Shown one piece after another: positions 36,173 through 47,114 of a stretch of 64,000 nt of DNA (the first letter of the stretch is position 1; each line of letters opens with the position of its first letter). A model generated the notes under the pieces. It ran no database searches. It was not told the origin of the DNA and was given only the letters and a program-made list of their open reading frames with translations. The stretch comes from Saprospiraceae bacterium. GTDB taxonomy: Bacteria; Bacteroidota; Bacteroidia; Chitinophagales; Saprospiraceae. Position numbers and translations under genes: made by a program. The stretch lies in assembly GCA_016706365.1 (NCBI GenBank), contig JADJJU010000005.1:186001-250000 (forward strand), read 5' to 3'.

Positions 36173-38507
36173 TTGTCAGCACTTAAAATAACATCTATTT
36201 ATTTCATTTTCGGGGTAATCTGGATCCTTACGAGTGATATTTTTGGATTATTATTTGTCAGGCGACAAAATTATTTTATCACAATTTGTGCAATGGAATA
36301 TCATCAAAGGGCTTCTTTATGTTTCAATTACAAGTGTGCTGCTTTACTTTCTGCTTAAAGTCGCTTTAAACAAGCTTAGCAGTGCAGAGAAGCAATACAA
36401 GCTCTTGTTTTTCGAAAATCCGAGTCCACTTTACATTTATGATGATGAAACATTTCAGATTGTAGAGGTAAATAATGCTTTGTTAAGTACGCATGGATAT
36501 TCCAGAGAAGAATTTTTAGGTATGTCGCTTCTTGACTTTCGTCCTGAAAAAGAAGTACAGAGATTAAAATCACATTTACTTTCGAGAAATAGTAATTTTT
36601 CTGATTCCGGACTTTGGCTTCATAAATTCAAAGATGGTACAGAACGCTATGTCAAAGTCTATTCCAGTCCTACCACATTTGATAATAGACCATGCCGGAT
36701 GGTTCATGCCGTAATTGTACATGATCAGATTCTTGCAGAAGAAAGGTCTAAAGCATTAAGTCTCAGATTGGAGGAAAATGATAGTTACCTCCGCTCATTA
36801 ATAGACTCACAAACCAACTATCTCATTAGATTGGATACCAGGGGGCATGTCACATATATCAACAAATCCTTTAGTGAAATGCTTCAACTATCCTCCGGAA
36901 TTTTGTCCGGTAACCTGCTTTTTGGACAAATTTTCAGACAAGAATCAGCCTCGCACTTCATTCACAAACTCTCTGCGGAACTTCAGAAAGCAGGAAATTC
37001 TGAACAACGAACGCTAAATGTCAAATGGCCCGGTGCAATGCCATCGACAACACAATGGGAATTTGTTGGCATCTTTGATCAAAATGGTTCTTTAATTGAA
37101 ATTCAGGGAATTGGCCGTGATGTCACAGACAAATTAGAATTGGTACAACTACTTGAAAATGAACGTGAAAAGCTGGACACAATTTTATCTTCCATTGATA
37201 ATATTGTATGGTCTATAGACATTGACAGTTTAAAAGTATTATTTGTCAACGATGCATTTTATAGGATACTCGGATATCAACCTGAAGATCATGTTTTTGA
37301 AGGTGAATTTTACCATCGAATTATTCCATCGGATTGGTTTGCTGCCAATAGTGAAGATTTCCTGAGTTTTTTGTTGCATCATAAGAAAATGGAATTAGAA
37401 ATTCCTGTTTATACTGCAAATGGAGAAATCGCAGTGTTTTATTCCCAACTTAATTATGTGCCCGCATCTGATATGCACCCTGCAATTGTGAATGGAATTT
37501 CCATAGACTTATCTGAGCTCCGAAAATCGGAAGCAAGAGCCAAAAAGTATTCAGATCAGATTGAGCAAATAATGAAAAGTATCACGGATGGCTTTTTCAC
37601 ATTTGATCTGGATTGGAATTTGACATTTGTAAATGATGCTTTTGCTCAATTCACTTCATTTGAAAAGGCTGAACTGATTGGAAAGAATATTTACGATGTC
37701 ATGTCTGAATTAAAAGGGTCAGTTTTTGAAACTCAGTTTATAAAGGCACTTGAAGAGAAATCTCCGGCTTATTTTAAAGGGTATTACGAAGCTTTTAATT
37801 CCTGGATTCAGGTAGCTGCATATCCTTCTGAAGAAGGACTGTCAGTGTGGTCGAGAGACATTACTGAACAAGTAGATATGCAGGAGAAAATTAACAAAAC
37901 CCAAAACAATCTTAATGCAGTTGTGGATAGCACACCCAATTTCATCTGGTCAATTGATAAAGACTTTAAGCTTGTAATAGCTAACAAAGCCTGTGTAGAA
38001 TTTGCAGACAAATTTGGAGTAAAAATCGTTCCTGGCCAGAGAGTAAAAGCCGAACCACTAATTGATTCTTTTCTGGTGAAACTTGAAAACTATTATAACA
38101 GAGCTCTGGTTGGTGAATATTTCAATGTCATCGAAAGATTAACCCTACCCGGAGAGGATCCTGTTTATAATTCAGTATTTTTCAATCCGGTGCGATCCCA
38201 GGATGGGCAAGTAGAAGGTGTGGCTTGTTTTTCAATTAATATCACAAATATCATCACAGCAGAACAGCAGATTCTGAATCAAAATGAAAAACTCAGAACA
38301 ATTGCCTGGTTGCAATCTCATAAAGTCAGAGGCCCGCTCTCCAATATAATGGGACTTTCAAATTTAATGCAAATAGAATGGCAATCTAAACCAGAAATGC
38401 AGCATATGCTTCAGCTTATGTCTCAAGCTACCAAAGATCTTGACTCTATAATCCACGAAATCACGGAAAAAACAGAAATTACTTCGCCTGCCTCAGGTGA
38501 CAAATAA
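36173..38507 (+). CDS. Multi-PAS sensor protein with HisKA-like end but no ATPase domain
   Basis: A protein of about 778 residues. The N-terminus has two membrane helices: ITSIYFIFGVIWILTSD, then after a frame break NIIKGLLYVSITSVLLYFLL. An extra T in the run at 36240-36244 explains the break. A TTG at 36173 seems the start. Then follow about five PAS domains (for example YKLLFFENPSPLYIYDDETFQIVEVNNA and ILSSIDNIVWSIDIDSLKVLFVNDAF). It ends with LRTIAWLQSHKVRGPLSNIMGLSNLM, an H-box, and about 50 more residues. No N, G1 or G2 box follows, so it cannot autophosphorylate alone. Such shortened forms are seen elsewhere in Bacteroidota. Confidence 0.85.
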
Positions 38508-38546
38508 GAAACGCTCATATCTTAACCTGAGTCTTTTCTTCTATTA

Positions 38547-39035
38547 TTAAGTTATTGCCTTTTGATAAGGGACATGCCCAAATCTGGTATCCGCTCCGCT
38601 TATAGTTTTGAATGATTCTGATTTGACAAGCAAATCAATGACCCTATTCCAATCTTCCGGCGGAATGACCATCTTTCGGGTTTCAAGACTAATCCATGCA
38701 ATTAATACTTCTCCGTATGCAGCAATTCTGCCTTCTTCATTGTACACATGATGATTAAACTGGATGAATCTCTTATCCTCAGAAATTCCACCCAGTTCGA
38801 CATCTACTTTCACTGTTTCAGTAGGCAGCAATTCCCGAATATAATGTAAATGTTCATTGAGAATCACAGGACCAATATTGGCAGCAACGAATGATTCAAG
38901 CGTCACACCATTATCTGTTAGAAATGACATTCTGGTATGAACCATATAGGCAGAATAAGCAGTGTTTGCAAGATGTCTGTTAGCATCCACATCTGACCAG
39001 CGAATTTCGAATTGTTTTATAAATGGTTTGGGCAT
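38547..39035 (-). CDS. Acyl-CoA thioesterase, hot-dog fold (4HBT-like)
   Basis: A 162-residue protein with the hot-dog thioesterase pattern: EIRWSDVDANRHLANTAYSAYMVHTR with the conserved Asp and His, ILNEHLHYIRELLPTETVKVDVELGG, and FNHHVYNEEGRIAAYGEVLIAWISL. It would hydrolyse an acyl-CoA; the chain is unknown. It is divergent from thrA, with a 6-2-6 palindrome GTTTGT-TT-ACAAAC (39096-39109) between them. Confidence 0.85.
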   Translation of the reverse strand: MPKPFIKQFEIRWSDVDANRHLANTAYSAYMVHTRMSFLTDNGVTLESFVAANIGPVILNEHLHYIRELLPTETVKVDVELGGISEDKRFIQFNHHVYNEEGRIAAYGEVLIAWISLETRKMVIPPEDWNRVIDLLVKSESFKTISGADTRFGHVPYQKAIT

Positions 39036-39095
39036 AACAATGAGTTTGATTTAAAAACTTGGCAAGTTATTGCAGAAGCTGATATTGGGAAAGTA

Positions 39096-39109
39096 GTTTG
39101 TTTACAAAC
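39096..39109. promoter_or_regulatory. Perfect palindrome between divergent thioesterase and thrA genes
   Basis: GTTTGT and ACAAAC flank a TT spacer. The site is 61 nt before the thioesterase start and 145 nt before thrA. It could be an operator for a dimeric regulator; it is too short to be sure. Confidence 0.35.
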
Positions 39110-39253
39110 AACATTTGTGGCCTGTGGTTTCTGCAATTCAATTAATTTATGCCTTTAAACCACCTCAATTGACAATTCCGTAAGAATTCATGCCTCTTAT
39201 GAACTCTTTTTCAGACATTTGCAGCGCTTTTCAAAATCAATATCCCGGCATAT

Positions 39254-41701
39254 ATGAAGATTTTAAAATTTGGTGGAACTTCAGTTGGTTCAGCTGACAA
39301 TATCAAAATCGTACTTGATCTTATAAGGTTGTACCGCAACAATGGAGAATCCTTTGCAATCGTGGTAAGTGCCATGGGAGGATTGACTAATCTACTGGTG
39401 GATATGGGAACCCGTGCATCTGAAGGTGACCCGGACTATCTTAAACTTCTTGAGAACTTCGAACAAAGACATTTTGAAGTAATCCATGCTTTGATAGAAT
39501 CAAATATGCATCCGGAAGTTAGCGGTAAGGTAAAAGCAAAATTATTGGAGCTCAGTAATTTGCTCCAGGGTGTTTTTCTGGTCAGAGAATTATCACCCAG
39601 AGCATCTGATTTCATCCTGAGTCATGGAGAAAGAATCAATGCATACATCATTTCGATGGCAGGTCAATCAGCAGGCTTGCCCACAGAATACCTGGATACC
39701 AGAAAGCTTATTATAACCGATCAACAATATGGTTCTGCCAGAGTAGATTTTGCTACAAGCAATGAGAATATAAAAAAGTATTTTACCTCTACTGATAAAA
39801 TTCAGATCGTTACAGGTTTTATAGCTAGTGATCTAAAAGGCTACACAACAACATTGGGCAGAGGTGGTTCAGATTATACTGCCTCCATTCTGGCAGCAGC
39901 ACTGGATGCATCAGATGTAGAGATTTGGACCGATGTAGATGGAGTGATGACTGCTGATCCCCGCAAAGTAAAACACGCTTTTTCCCTGAAAGCAATATCC
40001 TATCAGGAAGCTATGGAAATGTCTCATTTCGGAGCGAAGGTTATTTATCCGCCTACCCTTCAACCCGTATTTTCTAAAAAAATACCCATCTGGATTAAGA
40101 ACACTTTTCATTTGGATTTTCCAGGCACTTATATCAGTCAACATTCAGAAGACGGATCTGAGCTGTTGATTAAAGGCATTTCTTCCATTAATGACATTGC
40201 ATTTATCAATATCCAGGGCAGTGGAATTATAGGAGTCGCTGGATTTTCAGCCCGATTATTCAATGCGCTGGCATCCAGAAAAGTAAATGTCATCCTGATC
40301 ACACAGGCCTCATCAGAGCACTCCATATGTATTGCAGTGCAACCGGACGAAGCAGAAGCTGCCAAACAGGCTATTGATGAAGCTTTTTATTATGAATTGC
40401 AGGATGGAAAAGTAGAGCCGATTTTTGTGGAAAGAGGCCTGGCTATCATTGCTGTGATCGGGGAAAACATGAAAAATAAGCCGGGAATTTCAGGGCGGAT
40501 GTTTAGCGGACTAGGCAAAAATGGTATCAATATCCGTGCGATTGCTCAGGGCTCTTCGGAGCTCAATATTTCTGCCAGTTCTTGCTCAGGAGGACGTAGC
40601 CAAAGCTTTGAATGCACTTCATGAAGAATTTTTCTGTCTGATATTCGCACTCTGAATGTTTTCATGGTGGGACATGGTTTAGTTGGTGCTACATTGCTCA
40701 GACAAATGGCTGAGAATGCTCCTCATATCCGCAAAAACAGAAAGCTGAAGATTAATTTGGCTGCCCTTAGCAATTCCCGTAAAATGCTGATTCAGCCGGA
40801 AGGGATTGATCCTGAATTCTGGGAAGAATCATTAGATAAATCAGGTGTTCAGGCCAATCTTGACACTTTTGTAGATCAAATGATCGCCCAAAATATGCCC
40901 AATAGCATCTTTGTGGATAATACTTCCAATCCGGATATTGTCAATTATTACGAAAGAATTCTGGAAGAAAGTATCAACATAGTAACACCTAATAAAAATG
41001 CAAATTCCAGAGATTTAACATCATATCAAAACTTGAAAGAAATAGCCGCCAATAAAGGTGTGAGATTTCTGTATGAAACTAATGTAGGTGCGGGTTTGCC
41101 TGTGATCAATACATTGCAAGATCTGATGCAAAGTGGGGACGAAATATTCAGAATAGAAGGAGTCTTATCCGGAACGCTTTCCTTCATTTTCAATCAGTAT
41201 GATGCAGGCAATTCATTTGCTTCGATAGTAAAAGAGGCTAAAAGACTAGGGTACACTGAGCCGGATCCAAGAGAAGATTTGAGTGGTGCTGATGTGGCCC
41301 GAAAGATTCTTATACTGGCAAGAGAAGCAGGATCTCAGGCTGAGCCGCAAGATGTTCAAATTGAAACATTATTGCCGCAGTCTTGTCTGGATGCTTCTGA
41401 TGTGGATTCATTTTTCGAAGCGTTGGAAAAGGAGGAATCTTACTTTGCAAATCTGTATCTTCAGGCCAATGCAGAATCGAAGAGGCTTCGCTTTACCGGA
41501 AAACTGGAAAATGGCAAAGTTTCTGTCGCACTGCAGGCAGTAGGGATGGATCATCCATTTTACTTTTTATCCGGAAGTGATAATATGATCAGCTATACTA
41601 CAAGGAGATATGAAAAAAATCCACTGGTAGTGAGAGGGCCTGGTGCAGGAGCAGAGGTAACTGCTGCCGGAGTATTTGCGGATATTATCAGAATCAGTTA
41701 A
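39254..41701 (+). CDS. thrA: Bifunctional aspartate kinase / homoserine dehydrogenase, two compensating indels
   Basis: About 815 residues, close to E. coli ThrA (820). Residues 1-290 are the kinase: KFGGTSVGSADNIK, then TTLGRGGSDYTASILAAAL. About 300-455 are the ACT regulatory domains. The dehydrogenase begins NVFMVGHGLVGATLLRQM and has the catalytic region TPNKNANSRDL, YETNVGAGLPVINTLQDL, EGVLSGTLSFIF and GYTEPDPREDLSGADVARK. The frame leaves after NIRAIAQGSSELNIS and returns 50 nt later: an extra C near 40575-40576 and a missing T at 40629-40633 compensate, restoring VLAQEDVAKALNALHEEFFLSDIRTLNVF. A one-mismatch -7 (GACATTTG) is at 39214-39221. Confidence 0.92.
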
Positions 41702-41708
41702 GAATCTT

Positions 41709-42641
41709 ATGGCTATACAAACGATAAAAGCTTTTGCACCAGCGACAGTAGCCAATGTGGCAGTGGGATTTGATATTCTGGGTTTTGCTATAGATGGGCC
41801 GGGAGATGAAGTGGTTTTGGAAGTTTCGGATGAGTTTCATCCTATGGAATTGACAATTTTGGGAGATGATGGCCAATTGCCATTGGATCCTGATAAAAAT
41901 ACAGTGAGCATTGTCATTAAGCTAATGATGGATCGCCTGGGCATCCGAAAAGGTGTCAAAATTCAATTGACTAAAAAAATGCCTCTGAAAAGTGGAATGG
42001 GAAGCAGTGCTGCCAGTTCAGTTGTTGGAGCTTTTGCTTTGAATGCTTTGCTGGGAAATCCACTTAGCAAATCTGAATTATTGCCATTAGTCATGGAAGG
42101 AGAAAGGGCAGCTTGTGGTGCGGCTCATGCCGACAATGTAGCCCCATGTCTTTTTGGAGGGCTTATTTTGGTCAGAAGCTATGAGCCTTTGGAAGTGCTT
42201 TCGCTACCTATGCCCGGAAAATTGATTTGTACATTAGTTCATCCGGAGATTGATGTACCTACTTCCATCTCCCGAGCCGTTTTGCCTCCAACAGTGCTTT
42301 TGAAAAACATGATTCGCCAAACCGGTAATCTGGCAGCTTTCATTTCAGCATTATACACAGAAAATTATGAACTACTTGGCAGAGCCATTAGGGATTTCGT
42401 TATCGAGCCCAACAGAGCCAAGCTCATTCCGGGATTTTATGAAGCACAGAAAGAAGCCTTCGCTACAGGTGCTTTAGGCTGCAGTATTTCAGGCTCAGGG
42501 CCCTCTATTTTTGCATTGAGTGATGATATGGACAAAGCTCAGACCATAGGACTTGCAATTCGGGATGTCTTCAAAAAACAATATATTAATTCTGAAATAT
42601 TCGTATCTCAAATCAATGCGGAAGGGCCGAGGATACTGTAA
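41709..42641 (+). CDS. thrB: Homoserine kinase
   Basis: A 310-residue GHMP kinase that phosphorylates homoserine. It has APATVANVAVGFDILGFAIDGPGDEV, the ATP loop PLKSGMGSSAASSVVGAFALNAL, HADNVAPCLFGGLI and the C-terminal GCSISGSGPSIFAL. I use the ATG at 41709, 7 nt after the thrA stop, rather than the longer frame from 41676 that overlaps thrA. Intact; part of a thrABC operon. Confidence 0.95.
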   Translation: MAIQTIKAFAPATVANVAVGFDILGFAIDGPGDEVVLEVSDEFHPMELTILGDDGQLPLDPDKNTVSIVIKLMMDRLGIRKGVKIQLTKKMPLKSGMGSSAASSVVGAFALNALLGNPLSKSELLPLVMEGERAACGAAHADNVAPCLFGGLILVRSYEPLEVLSLPMPGKLICTLVHPEIDVPTSISRAVLPPTVLLKNMIRQTGNLAAFISALYTENYELLGRAIRDFVIEPNRAKLIPGFYEAQKEAFATGALGCSISGSGPSIFALSDDMDKAQTIGLAIRDVFKKQYINSEIFVSQINAEGPRIL

Positions 42642-42686
42642 TGTCAATGCTCTTAATAATTTCGAAAAATATAAATTTCACATAGA

Positions 42687-43991
42687 TTGAACCTTTACAG
42701 CACCAAACATACAGTCCCTGAAGTGGACTTCAGAACTGCTCTTTTTCAGGGCTTACCTTCAGACAATGGGCTGTATATGCCGGATCATATCCCTGTAATG
42801 CCGGATGCCTTCTTTGAAGATCTGAATAAAATGACGTTTGCCGAGCAATCTTTTCAAATAGCGCATGCTTTGATTGGAGAGGAAATACCCGGGGAAGAAT
42901 TGAGAGAAATCATCAATCAGGCAATTAACTTCGCGGCACCGGTTATTAATGTAGCTGAAAATAGATATTGTCTGGAGCTTTTTCACGGTCCTTCTCTTGC
43001 ATTTAAAGATTTTGGAGCCAGATTCATGGCAGGCGTAATGGCATGGTACCTGAAAGAAGCTGGTGAGAAAATTCACATTCTGGTAGCGACTTCAGGAGAT
43101 ACGGGAAGTGCGGTAGCCCAGGGATTTTACAATATGCCTGGTATCGAAGTGATCATCCTTTATCCAAGCGGTAAGGTCAGTATTACTCAGGAAAAGCAAT
43201 TGACGACGCTGGGACAAAATGTCACTGCCCTTGAAATCAATGGTGTTTTCGATGACTGCCAGCGATTGGTAAAGAGTGCATTTCTGGATGAGGATTTGCA
43301 GCGCAGAATGAATCTGAGTTCAGCTAATTCTATCAATATTGCCCGCCTGATTCCGCAAACCTTCTATTATGTGCACGCTTACGGACAATTAAAGCATATT
43401 GGCAGACCCATAGTTTTCTCAGTACCAAGCGGTAATTTTGGCAATCTTTGTGGCGGTATGATTGCCCACAAAATGGGACTACCCGTCGAGCGATTTATAG
43501 CAGCTACCAACGTGAATGATGTAGTTCCCGAATATCTGGAAACCGGCATTTTTGCTCCCCGTCCTTCGATTTCTACCGTCTCCAACGCAATGGACGTTGG
43601 TAACCCCAGCAACTTCCCAAGAATTCTGGAATTATGGGATCAGGATATTGAAAAAGTAAGGGAAAAAGTATTTGGTGTTTCCATAAGCGATGAAGCGACA
43701 AAGGAAGCTATTAAGCTTTTGTTTGAAAAACATAAATACCTCGCTTGCCCGCACACCGCGGTGGCATGGCTGGGATTAGAAGCTTATTTTGAAAAAACTG
43801 ATAGTGATGCGTTAGGAATATTTCTCTCAACGGCTCACCCATCAAAGTTCACGGATGTTATAGAACCGGTCATTGGGCAATCTGTAGAAGTACCTGAAAG
43901 ATTGCAGCAGATCATTCTGAGAGAGAAGGAGTCTATTCTAATGGAAGCTGATTTTGAGGATTTTAAGGATTATCTTTTATCCAGATTGTAA
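42687..43991 (+). CDS. thrC: Threonine synthase
   Basis: A 434-residue PLP enzyme converting phosphohomoserine to threonine. It has NLYSTKHTVPEVDFRTALFQGLP, the Schiff-base Lys in GPSLAFKDFGARFMA, ATSGDTGSAVAQGFY, SVPSGNFGNLCGGMIA and PHTAVAWLGLEAYF. The start appears to be TTG at 42687, because the conserved N-terminal YST motif begins there and no ATG is closer upstream. It is 45 nt after thrB and converges with the T9SS gene (20 nt between stops). Confidence 0.95.
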   Translation: MNLYSTKHTVPEVDFRTALFQGLPSDNGLYMPDHIPVMPDAFFEDLNKMTFAEQSFQIAHALIGEEIPGEELREIINQAINFAAPVINVAENRYCLELFHGPSLAFKDFGARFMAGVMAWYLKEAGEKIHILVATSGDTGSAVAQGFYNMPGIEVIILYPSGKVSITQEKQLTTLGQNVTALEINGVFDDCQRLVKSAFLDEDLQRRMNLSSANSINIARLIPQTFYYVHAYGQLKHIGRPIVFSVPSGNFGNLCGGMIAHKMGLPVERFIAATNVNDVVPEYLETGIFAPRPSISTVSNAMDVGNPSNFPRILELWDQDIEKVREKVFGVSISDEATKEAIKLLFEKHKYLACPHTAVAWLGLEAYFEKTDSDALGIFLSTAHPSKFTDVIEPVIGQSVEVPERLQQIILREKESILMEADFEDFKDYLLSRL

Positions 43992-44011
43992 TTACTATTT
44001 TCCTAAGCTCT

Positions 44012-46141
44012 CTACTTTCTCACAATCTTCTGCACAGCTAGAGGTCTGTGAGAAATCGCATCATATAAGTTTAAAAAGTAAACTCCTGCAGGAATGGAAT
44101 TCAGACTTAATTCATTCATACCATGGGATACAATAGTCTTCAGAATAGTCCGTCCATACATATCCACCAGTACTGCATTAGCTCTTGATTGATCCCAATC
44201 GATATGCATCAGATCAGATAATGGATTAGGAAAAACCTTTACTCCCGGCAATGCTGATGATGGATTCACTGTAGATAATTCAGCTTCCAGATATAGAGAA
44301 TCGATTTGGTGATGAACTACAATGGATCCGATTTGCGACCCGTCACTAAGTAAAAAATTCACTGAGTTCTCTATTTCTGTACCTGGTTCTGCTGTCAGAT
44401 CTGCCAAATAAGTATAACTGATGAAAAGTGTGTCCTGCTCAGTTGCCGGAAACAAATGCATTGTCAAGTTTCTTCCATCCCAGATTTGTGTAGTTGGAAA
44501 ATCAAATGATCCGAACTTAAGACTTTCAAGGTCAATATTTGGGTCGATAAATGATGTGAAAAGTAATTTTCTTGAGCCAGCTCCAACTGGTAAAGCCAGC
44601 TTATGAGACACAGAGATTTGCATTTCCCGGTGTATTTTTTGATTCACCCCGTATCCTGTCGGTGCATAGGTGGTCCACAACTTATCTCCAGGCAATTCAG
44701 GCTTATAAATAATGCAGGAACTCGCATTGAAAGGCAAAGGATCTCCAACTTTAAAAGGATGCTCAGAAGCACTTGAAATGCCATCACAATTGTCAAGGGA
44801 TGCATACAAAAGTCCCGGATAAGGAAATGCTGAAGGCTGAGCTACCAGCACAGATATTCTGTTTCCTAATGATTCCATCTCAATGATTTCATTTGCAAAA
44901 CTTGCCAATTGAATGACTCTTCTTTCAACAACTTTATCATTTCTGAATATGAACACAGACGTCTCAGAAGTCATGTCACTGCCACCATTTTCAATTCTGA
45001 ATGTAGCAGTACTGTCAAGGCAAGACCCCATAAGCGACAAATTTGAACCATCCCATCCCTGACCCGGTGGTCTGCAAAATGCTGCAGGGCTGGCGCTGGC
45101 ATCGATGCAATATTCTTTTCCCGTGTCCAGCAGATCGCAATCAGGCTGAAGCTGGATTCCGAAACTTCCGGAATGAAGCGGGTTTAGGACTACGGGTACC
45201 TCGAATATATACTTGCCATTGTCTTCAGTAAAAGGTAAATCGGAACTTAAAATTTGAAATCCGGAATCCAAGCCGACGCTTATCTGAGCAGCGTTGACAG
45301 GAATCGTCCCGATATTTCTGTATTGTATTAGAATATTATGGGAATGGCAGCCGGAAATATAAGAATCCGGAATATGAACTTCCATCATAGGACAGGGATA
45401 AGCTGCTTGCAGGCCAAGAGAAACTTGTCGGGGAGCTCCGGCGACCAGCAACTCCAGCAGTGTATCGCATGGGTTCCAGTAGGCATCAGGAGGAATCATC
45501 TCTATGATATAATTGCCATTTGGCCCTTGTACTTTAAAATGGCCATCCTTGTCAGTGCAAACATAAGAAACACCATTCGGAGATTGTACTTTCAGGCATA
45601 CTCCTTCAGCAACCTGATCTAATCCCTCATTATAGTTGCAATCGTATGCCAGATCCAGAAAGACTTTGCCGGAAATAGCGGGACAACGGCTATCATTCAT
45701 AATATCGGTTTCGACAGGAACTTCATTTAGACTGATATCAAAAAATTCCATCTTTAAAGGACAATTGCTCAAATGTACCGGACTATAAAAAGGGTGAATT
45801 ATTTTAAATTTCAGTGAAATCAATGAGCTTCCATTAGCAAGCGTCTCTCCAGAAATTTCATTTTCAAGCCAGAGTAATGAAATTAAATTTTCAGCAACAT
45901 TTAAATTCGAACTATTGAATGATGGTAAATCTGCAAACGATGCATCTATATATTGCAAACCAAAAGTGTCAAAAGTAAAACTCATTTGAAATGCAGAAAT
46001 ATTGACAAATCCATCCACATTCATATCTATTGTCAATGTGTCATTCGAAATGGTCTCACTTTTGTTAATGATCACCTGAGCTTGCAAAGGGACCAAAATC
46101 CCTGAAAATAAAAAAACAGCAAGTAATTTCTTGATACTCAT
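44012..46141 (-). CDS. T9SS-exported protein with C-terminal type A sorting domain
   Basis: A 709-residue secreted protein. A signal peptide (about 1-21) is followed by a cohesin-like beta domain (about 22-145, SNDTLTIDMNVDGFVNISAFQMSF), then a carboxypeptidase-regulatory-like or SdrD-like segment (SGKVFLDLAYDCNYNEGLD to GHFKVQGPNGNYIIEM), then several Ig-like parts. The last 75 residues form the type IX sorting domain (VKVFPNPLSDLMHIDW, SIPAGVYFLNLYD, ending KIVRK). The protein is therefore likely exported across the outer membrane and anchored or released by the Por secretion system. Function unknown; adhesion or surface structure is plausible. Confidence 0.85.
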   Translation of the reverse strand: MSIKKLLAVFLFSGILVPLQAQVIINKSETISNDTLTIDMNVDGFVNISAFQMSFTFDTFGLQYIDASFADLPSFNSSNLNVAENLISLLWLENEISGETLANGSSLISLKFKIIHPFYSPVHLSNCPLKMEFFDISLNEVPVETDIMNDSRCPAISGKVFLDLAYDCNYNEGLDQVAEGVCLKVQSPNGVSYVCTDKDGHFKVQGPNGNYIIEMIPPDAYWNPCDTLLELLVAGAPRQVSLGLQAAYPCPMMEVHIPDSYISGCHSHNILIQYRNIGTIPVNAAQISVGLDSGFQILSSDLPFTEDNGKYIFEVPVVLNPLHSGSFGIQLQPDCDLLDTGKEYCIDASASPAAFCRPPGQGWDGSNLSLMGSCLDSTATFRIENGGSDMTSETSVFIFRNDKVVERRVIQLASFANEIIEMESLGNRISVLVAQPSAFPYPGLLYASLDNCDGISSASEHPFKVGDPLPFNASSCIIYKPELPGDKLWTTYAPTGYGVNQKIHREMQISVSHKLALPVGAGSRKLLFTSFIDPNIDLESLKFGSFDFPTTQIWDGRNLTMHLFPATEQDTLFISYTYLADLTAEPGTEIENSVNFLLSDGSQIGSIVVHHQIDSLYLEAELSTVNPSSALPGVKVFPNPLSDLMHIDWDQSRANAVLVDMYGRTILKTIVSHGMNELSLNSIPAGVYFLNLYDAISHRPLAVQKIVRK

Positions 46142-46244
46142 AAAGGAAGACTTAGGAAATTTTTAAAAGCATAAAGGTACGAAAATAAGCCTTTGTTCAG
46201 AAGACACCCGAAGAGTGGATCATCAGCCAATTTAGAAAACAAAC

Positions 46245-46276
46245 AAAAAGCGCTACCGGTTGGGGCAACGCTTTTT
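46245..46276 (-). terminator. Intrinsic terminator downstream of sdhB
   Basis: On the minus strand AAAAAGCG...TGCC pairs with GG.AGCGCTTTTT around a short loop (CCAAC), with T runs on either strand. It lies 38 nt after the sdhB stop and could work for both directions. It separates the sdh operon from the T9SS gene. Confidence 0.65.
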
Positions 46277-46314
46277 AATGTTTTATTGTTGAAAGTTGAT
46301 TGAGATATGATCGG

Positions 46315-47070
46315 CTAACCCTCTTTATTCTCAATTAAACTGGCCGTCAAATAATCTCTGTTCATGAGAGCAATTGTTTCCAGAGTGATTTCTTTAGGGC
46401 ATTCCACTTCACAAGCTCCGTGATTTGAACAAGCACCGAATCCTTCCTTATCCATCTGTTGCACCATTGATTTTGCTCTAATATATCTTTCAGGCTGGCC
46501 TTGAGGTAATTTGGCAAGCTTTGTAATTTTAGCGGCAGTGAAAAGCATAGCCGATCCATTGGGGCATGCCGCGACACAAGCACCACAACCAATACATGCT
46601 GCAGCAGCAAAGGAGGCATCTGCATCTTCTTTATTAATTGGAAGGCTATTGGCATCTTGTGCATTTCCTGTATTCACGGAGATAAATCCACCGGCGGCAA
46701 CGATTCTATCGAAAGAAGAGCGATCTACCACGAGATCTTTTAGTACCGGAAATGCAGCAGATCTCCAGGGCTCAATCACAATAGTTTCTCCATCCTTGAA
46801 TGATCTCATATGAAGTAAACAAGTAGTGATCCCGGAATGAGGTCCGTGAGGTCTTCCATTGATATACATACTGCAGGTTCCGCAGATTCCTTCTCTGCAA
46901 TCATGATCAAATGCCACAGGATCCTGGCCTGCCTCGATCATTTGAATGTTGAGAACATCTATCATCTCCAGGAATGACATGTCAGGAGAGATATTACTCA
47001 ACTGATGAGTCTCGAATTTTCCTTTTGACTTATTGTTCTTTTGTCTCCAAACCTTAATAGTAAGTTGCAT
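46315..47070 (-). CDS. sdhB: Succinate dehydrogenase/fumarate reductase iron-sulfur subunit
   Basis: A 251-residue subunit carrying electrons from SdhA to the membrane quinone. The 2Fe-2S site is DCREGICGTCSMYINGRPHGPHSGITTC. The two other clusters use CIGCGACVAACP, an isolated Cys pair near FGACSNHGACEVECPKEI. The long GPHSGITTC version is typical of type-B, Bacteroidota-style enzymes. It is last in the minus-strand order sdhC, sdhA, sdhB, 44 nt after sdhA, before an intrinsic terminator. Confidence 0.95.
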   Translation of the reverse strand: MQLTIKVWRQKNNKSKGKFETHQLSNISPDMSFLEMIDVLNIQMIEAGQDPVAFDHDCREGICGTCSMYINGRPHGPHSGITTCLLHMRSFKDGETIVIEPWRSAAFPVLKDLVVDRSSFDRIVAAGGFISVNTGNAQDANSLPINKEDADASFAAAACIGCGACVAACPNGSAMLFTAAKITKLAKLPQGQPERYIRAKSMVQQMDKEGFGACSNHGACEVECPKEITLETIALMNRDYLTASLIENKEG

Positions 47071-47114
47071 CTCTGATATGTTTGATATGGATAAAAGCGC
47101 TTTAAATTTTATAG

